NCBI GenBank assembly: GCA_941918925.1
Contig: OW799233.1
Span: 114,697,833 to 114,761,832, forward strand
DNA: 64,000 bases
DNA from: Phyto melanocephala
Taxonomy: Eukaryota; Arthropoda; Insecta; Diptera; Rhinophoridae
Direction of reading: 5' to 3'
Shown: one piece after another, positions 59,701 to 64,000 of the stretch
How the letters are laid out: every line of letters starts with the position of its first letter
Numbering within the stretch: position 1 is the first letter of the stretch
Notes under the pieces: model-generated
Told to the model about the DNA's origin: nothing
Databases searched by the model: none
Seen by the model: only the letters and a program-made list of their open reading frames with translations
Translations under genes and position numbers: made by a program

Positions 59701-60059
59701 GTGGAGATAATAACACCATTATAATCCCGCAATTAAAAACTACCCTCTGATAATTGTTCAACTATTTTAAACAACTATACAGGAAAACCTATTGCCGATA
59801 TTTTTCCAATAAGCAATATCATTTTGAATAACTAGGTTAGCCCAAATCCATGACAGGTACACACGTATGCTCGATAGGCATGGTGTGGGCTCTATTTTTA
59901 AATTTCTAATTTGGTTAAAAATTTAATTTAATTTTGATTTATGCTCTTTAATAAATACAGGATTGAATTCTTATAATTGTCCTAATTTCAAGAGAAATCT
60001 ATTTATGAAATTCAACTCCGAAATTTTAAATTGCTTTTTTTAAGCCGTTTTTCCTTATT
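56715..60059. other. Gene-free stretch
   Basis: AT-rich DNA with an isolated hAT MITE end near 56980-57005. A patch of CATCATCAACATC-type sequence lies at about 57950-58040, and an inverted fragment of the LINE 3' end at about 59833-59880. The 80-codon frame at 57438-57680 is low-complexity and rejected. Confidence 0.4.
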
Positions 60060-60075
60060 GCCACAGATATCCGTC

Positions 60076-60418
60076 AAGGTACATCCACAAGTAAGTCTCG
60101 TCGCAACAGCTGATCAAGAAGCATAATAAGAAAAGTTGTGAAATTTGGGCTGATTTTATTTATTTATGCAGGGATGGGAAATAAGCTATTTTTAAAATTA
60201 TTTTTAAAACAAAAGTACTACATTTATTTGAATATCTTGTTTTTGTTTCATGGATTTCACAAATATATAACTATTTTAAATAAAAAAGTTTTTAAATAAA
60301 CTAATTATTGGCACTTCTCCATCTCTGCTATTCAACATTACCTTGCTAGAAAAAATTTACAAAAAAATTGCTCAGTTTGTTTTCCGTTGTCTATATTTGT
60401 ATGAGTATGCCTTGACAT
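60076..60418. mobile_element. Decayed hAT-type MITE
   Basis: The left end CAAGGTACATCCACAAGTAAG with 'cgtcgcaacagctgatca', the internal 'tttatgcagggatgggaaat', and the right end 'atgagtatgccttg' match the hAT MITE relatives near 23906-24030. Confidence 0.6.
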
Positions 60419-60760
60419 CCATATTGATAATAACTTTATACGGCCGTGTCGAATCTGATAATACCCTTTACCATCAAGAACATAGGTACGCCATTTTTCT
60501 TTATTATTTTCTAAGCCATCTTTGCTATTTAACTTGTAGCTGTAGTTAGCTGCATTCAACTAGTCAAACCCTTTCCTTTGATATCCATATTGATGGAGTT
60601 GAGAAAAAAATTATTCGCCATCTTGGATTTTAACTTTCTTATAGCTTAATAACATACAAATTGCGATACCAATATTAAGGTATTTAAAGTGGTTACATTT
60701 TTAATTACTAGATATGTATGACTCATATATAAATTTATTGTACGGATTTTTTAGTGTAAA
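60419..60760 (+). repeat. Fragment of the GGGTATA repeat (copy C subfamily)
   Basis: It contains 'tatacggccgtgtcgaatctgataataccctttac' in pieces, then the 'ccctttcctttgatatccatattgatgg' and 'cgccatcttggatt' blocks shared with copy C. The rest is lost. Confidence 0.55.
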
Positions 60761-61440
60761 TTTTTCTACTCTTAGTCTCTGCAAAATTTAATGCTTTCAA
60801 GCTTTGCAATACTGTCAATTGTCTTACACATTCTTAAATCTGTAGATCGGTTGGTCCTTCGAAGCATACTACCCAAACATTTAAAATTTGGAGGATCTTT
60901 AAACGAAATATCTGCCTGATAGTATTATATTATCGTCAGCTTAATAAATATATTTTGCCATTGTAAAAGATTGTATACCAACAATACCATGCTGCTTTTG
61001 TCTTTTTGTATATGTTGTCGTAAAAAATCTAATAACATAGACATCAATCTTATTTCGAAATTTTAATACAAAAACACCAACAGCTTATTGGAAACACTTC
61101 GAGATCTTTTCATAAAAACAACATATTTTGGTGGTGTTAACCAGACTTGCTTTTAATCGTTGTATAATTTTAGAGTTGTTTTTACAGAATCCTGATAAAT
61201 TATAATTCGTTCAATAGATATTTTTTAATTCCAAACGTATAGTCAGTACAAAGCAATTATGATTCTTGCAATAGAAAATTTGTGCCCAAAAAGGAAAATT
61301 ATGTTAATTGACCCTCTTGAAATATAGACACCACCAACCTGATTTGCTATATTTTGTCTATTGGGCGAACTGACGTTGTCTTATGATTTCTCTTATAAAG
61401 ATGCAAATTAAATATTTTTACCTAAGCGAGACGAATACCA

Positions 61441-61515
61441 TTGTAGTGTAGCAGGTCAGAGATTGTGAGAGAATCGAACCTGGAGCCCCCAAGTTGGTAG
61501 ACTACACTCTACTGA
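61441..61515 (-). repeat. tRNA-like / SINE fragment
   Basis: On the minus strand a perfect Pol III B box, GGTTCGATTC (61480-61471), is preceded by a stem-like segment 'GTCTACCAACTTGGGGGCTCC' in parts, reminiscent of a tRNA anticodon arm. No full cloverleaf can be drawn, so this is a tRNA-derived SINE fragment or tRNA pseudogene. Confidence 0.4.
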
Positions 61516-64000
61516 ATACTCTATTTATGTTATAATATTTCAGGGGTATAGAAAAAAAAATTCTAAAATTAAATAAATACCGGCAATTAAAAACTTATAT
61601 CTATTGTTAAATAGCTGCTTTTTTGGCAGCCTTTCTAACAAGCTTAAACTTGTAAAAAAAGCTATGTCTTAATTGAAACCTTCGCTAAGTCCATGTGAAA
61701 TTTTATACTTTGATTTTATCTTTTTCGGCTATTTAATTCAAACAGTTTAAGTTCTAATAAATTTATTGCAAAAAGTTTAAGCTTAAATTAAACATTTGAT
61801 CTCTTCATTTCTATTGGTTGTAGAACAATTTTTGAAAATTTATATTTTACTTTGAAGTTTTGCTAAAACTTTTCTTTCGTTTTTAACTTCATTCCGCCAT
61901 GGCTACTTGTGCTGTCATTGCTATTTGAAAGTTATTTAATGCAGCGGTGATTCTTCTTAAATAAATATTGTGTTTATTTGATACCCTTGACTTTGGCTGT
62001 TTCTTAAACGTTAAGCTTAGCTTGAGAAAATGTTAGATATGTTTTTAGGTACATAAAGAAGTTAAAGAAAAGAAAAAAATAAAAAAAAGAGTAATAAAGG
62101 ATCCTATAACTTATTGTAAACCTACAGTCTTGGCTTATTTTGTTATTGTTTTTGTTAAGGTTTATGTATAGAAGAATATTTTCATGCCAAAATGCATGAT
62201 GATGCAAATGATTACCATCTTTGGTTATTTTATTCTACTAATAATACCGAAAAAGAAACTCTTAAAGGAAGAAATAAAATGAAAAAAAAATCAGAAAAAA
62301 CTCCATACACAGTAGAGTTTCTCGTAAGAAAACTTTTGTAGCTTAGTGAAGGCAAAATAAAGTTTGAAAATTTTCTCTTAAGTTGAAAGTATGTAATAAA
62401 TTTTAGTAAAACTAGTATGAGCCATTTTTAATATTATTATTATTAACATTTATGTAAGTAAAGTTTTCTTAACAAACTTTTCTCTTGGTTTCAATCAGGC
62501 GGTCTCAAGGTTAAGATCTTTCTTTATCTCTTATCGACATACATATGTGTTATAACGCCCGAATTGAATATTTGTCAACTCTACTTGTATGTTCATCGAA
62601 CGGCTTAGAATTACTTAAATCGATATCCATTCGCAAAGCCCAATTGGTTTTGATTGTTATCAGTCTATGATTGCACCTAGTCCCTAATTTAGAATCACTA
62701 TCTATGACATGTCGCCTGTACCCGGCATGCGTTACAATGTCATGTAAAATAAAATATTTGGTTACACTTACATATATTCTCTTTACAACGGGTCTTTTTG
62801 ATACACAATATTTTTGGTAAATAGACTGAATAGTCATACGGTTTACAACTCGTAAAGAAGCACCTTAAGTTGTCCACGGGTGAGCATAAATTTTCAAAAG
62901 GCGAACTGCGAAAAAAAAAATTTTGTTCGGACAAAGTTGAAATGAGTTCCATATCATGGAATGCATAATGAAATTGTAAATTCGTTATTAAAAAAAATTA
63001 AATGCCTTTATATACAAACGTATTTCATATGGTAGCTTTGATTTTCTGAAACAATTTTTCAAAAAGAATGAATCGTGATTAGGGTGATCGATTATTCGAC
63101 TTTTTTAAGAAACCGGTTTTCAAATAGTTTGAAATTTAGAATTAAAAAAAACCGGTTGCTATTTTGAAAATTGAGAAAAAACCGGTTCGAATATATAAAA
63201 TATAATATTTGGAGAAAAAATTAAAAAATATTGTACAATAAGTTTATAATAAAAATTATATCTAAATATGAAATTTTTACAGTTTATAAACGTTTGGCTG
63301 CACAATAACGCAATAACTGCCATGAATGCAGTTGACTAATTTGGTTTTAATAAGTTGAATTTAAGGCCAAAGGTACTCTTTACAAGTAAAATAAATAAAT
63401 ACAATAAATTAATACATAAATAAATAAGACTTTTTATAAGGCTGTTATAAATTTTTGTAGCTCCTTCTGTACATTTTTTAAATGTTAAATAGATCTTTTA
63501 AACTAATATGTACTAACGTATTTTGTTTGAAATGATTTCAGTAATTTCAAATAGATTTTAAAGGCTAGGGAGAACATTTTTAAAATATCATTTTAAAATA
63601 TTTTCTTATACCCCTGACAGACATACAAATGTATGCATAAACTAGTTTGTTCGAGTTAAGTTAAGTTAACAGACACTTAATGCCATTAATTAAAATTAGG
63701 ATCTGGAAGGAGAGATTATTGGTTTTTCTTTATTGTAACTACACTTTTTATCTAAAAGTGATCGATCAGTTAATTTTATGCTTTAGTTACCTTTAAATTT
63801 TAACGTTAGGTTTATATCCTATAAAAAAATATTTAAGCTCAAATTTTTTTCTTATTTTACATTTGTTTTTTAAACAACAAAAAAATTTCTTACAATATTA
63901 TGGAAGAACATTTAATAGTTTTTATTTTCTGATTTTTTGAAACATTTCGCGTACCTAATATACTATGGTACGATTAGTTACAAAAATATATGAAAATAAT
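61516..64000. other. Gene-free stretch
   Basis: No supported gene. Minus-strand frames at 62550-62952 lack splice context and family resemblance. A cluster of AACCGGTT sites lies at 63111-63187. Confidence 0.4.
63111..63187. promoter_or_regulatory. Three AACCGGTT palindromes
   Basis: Sites at 63111-63118, 63150-63157 and 63180-63187 match the Grainyhead/CP2 core (AACCGGTT). They are preceded by AGGGTGATCGATTATTCGA, which looks like the tip of a repeat, so they may belong to a mobile element rather than a host enhancer. Confidence 0.4.

Overview
The window reads as AT-rich nuclear DNA of a higher fly (Brachycera, probably a calyptrate such as a blow, flesh or house fly). That inference rests on fly-like short introns, three ordinary insect genes packed into the first 11 kb, and a dense mix of hAT, Tc1/mariner, Helitron-type and non-LTR elements in the rest. 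I could run no searches. Gene calls rest on splice signals, frame continuity and recognised protein motifs.

Region 1 (about 4.4-10.7 kb) is a compact gene cluster. Ndc1 (three exons, + strand) encodes the six-pass membrane nucleoporin. It converges on an OPA3-family mitochondrial protein gene (- strand). The OPA3 gene is divergent from, and probably shares a roughly 390-bp promoter with, the 5' end of the DNA polymerase alpha B-subunit gene (+ strand). The OPA3 gene is the most interesting part. It has two alternative, phase-compatible last exons, and the reading frame of one continues as a coiled-coil-like segment for 30 codons past an in-frame TGA. Only the first roughly 165 residues of the polymerase subunit are found. 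No later exon could be recognised in the remaining 53 kb.

Region 2 (about 11-64 kb) has no intact host gene that I can prove. It is a mosaic of nested mobile elements: at least nine copies of a dispersed repeat with GGGTATA and CGGCCG-hairpin ends, probably rolling-circle (Helentron/DINE-1-like); three canonical non-autonomous Helitrons (5'-TC, CTAG-3', A|T target) built of about 118-bp hairpin-bearing tandem repeats; hAT MITEs with CAAGG ends and 8-9-bp target duplications; a PIF/Harbinger-type MITE with a Jockey-like LINE inside it; TTAA-target MITEs; several long-inverted-repeat elements; decayed Tc1, mariner and RNase H-bearing LINE copies; and a broken transposase-like gene of a widespread unnamed family at 53.6-55.1 kb. 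Candidate terminal exons on the + strand at 33.1 and 36.9 kb, and a decayed two-exon coding segment inside a terminal-inverted-repeat element at 48.7-49.0 kb, are the unexplained coding signals.
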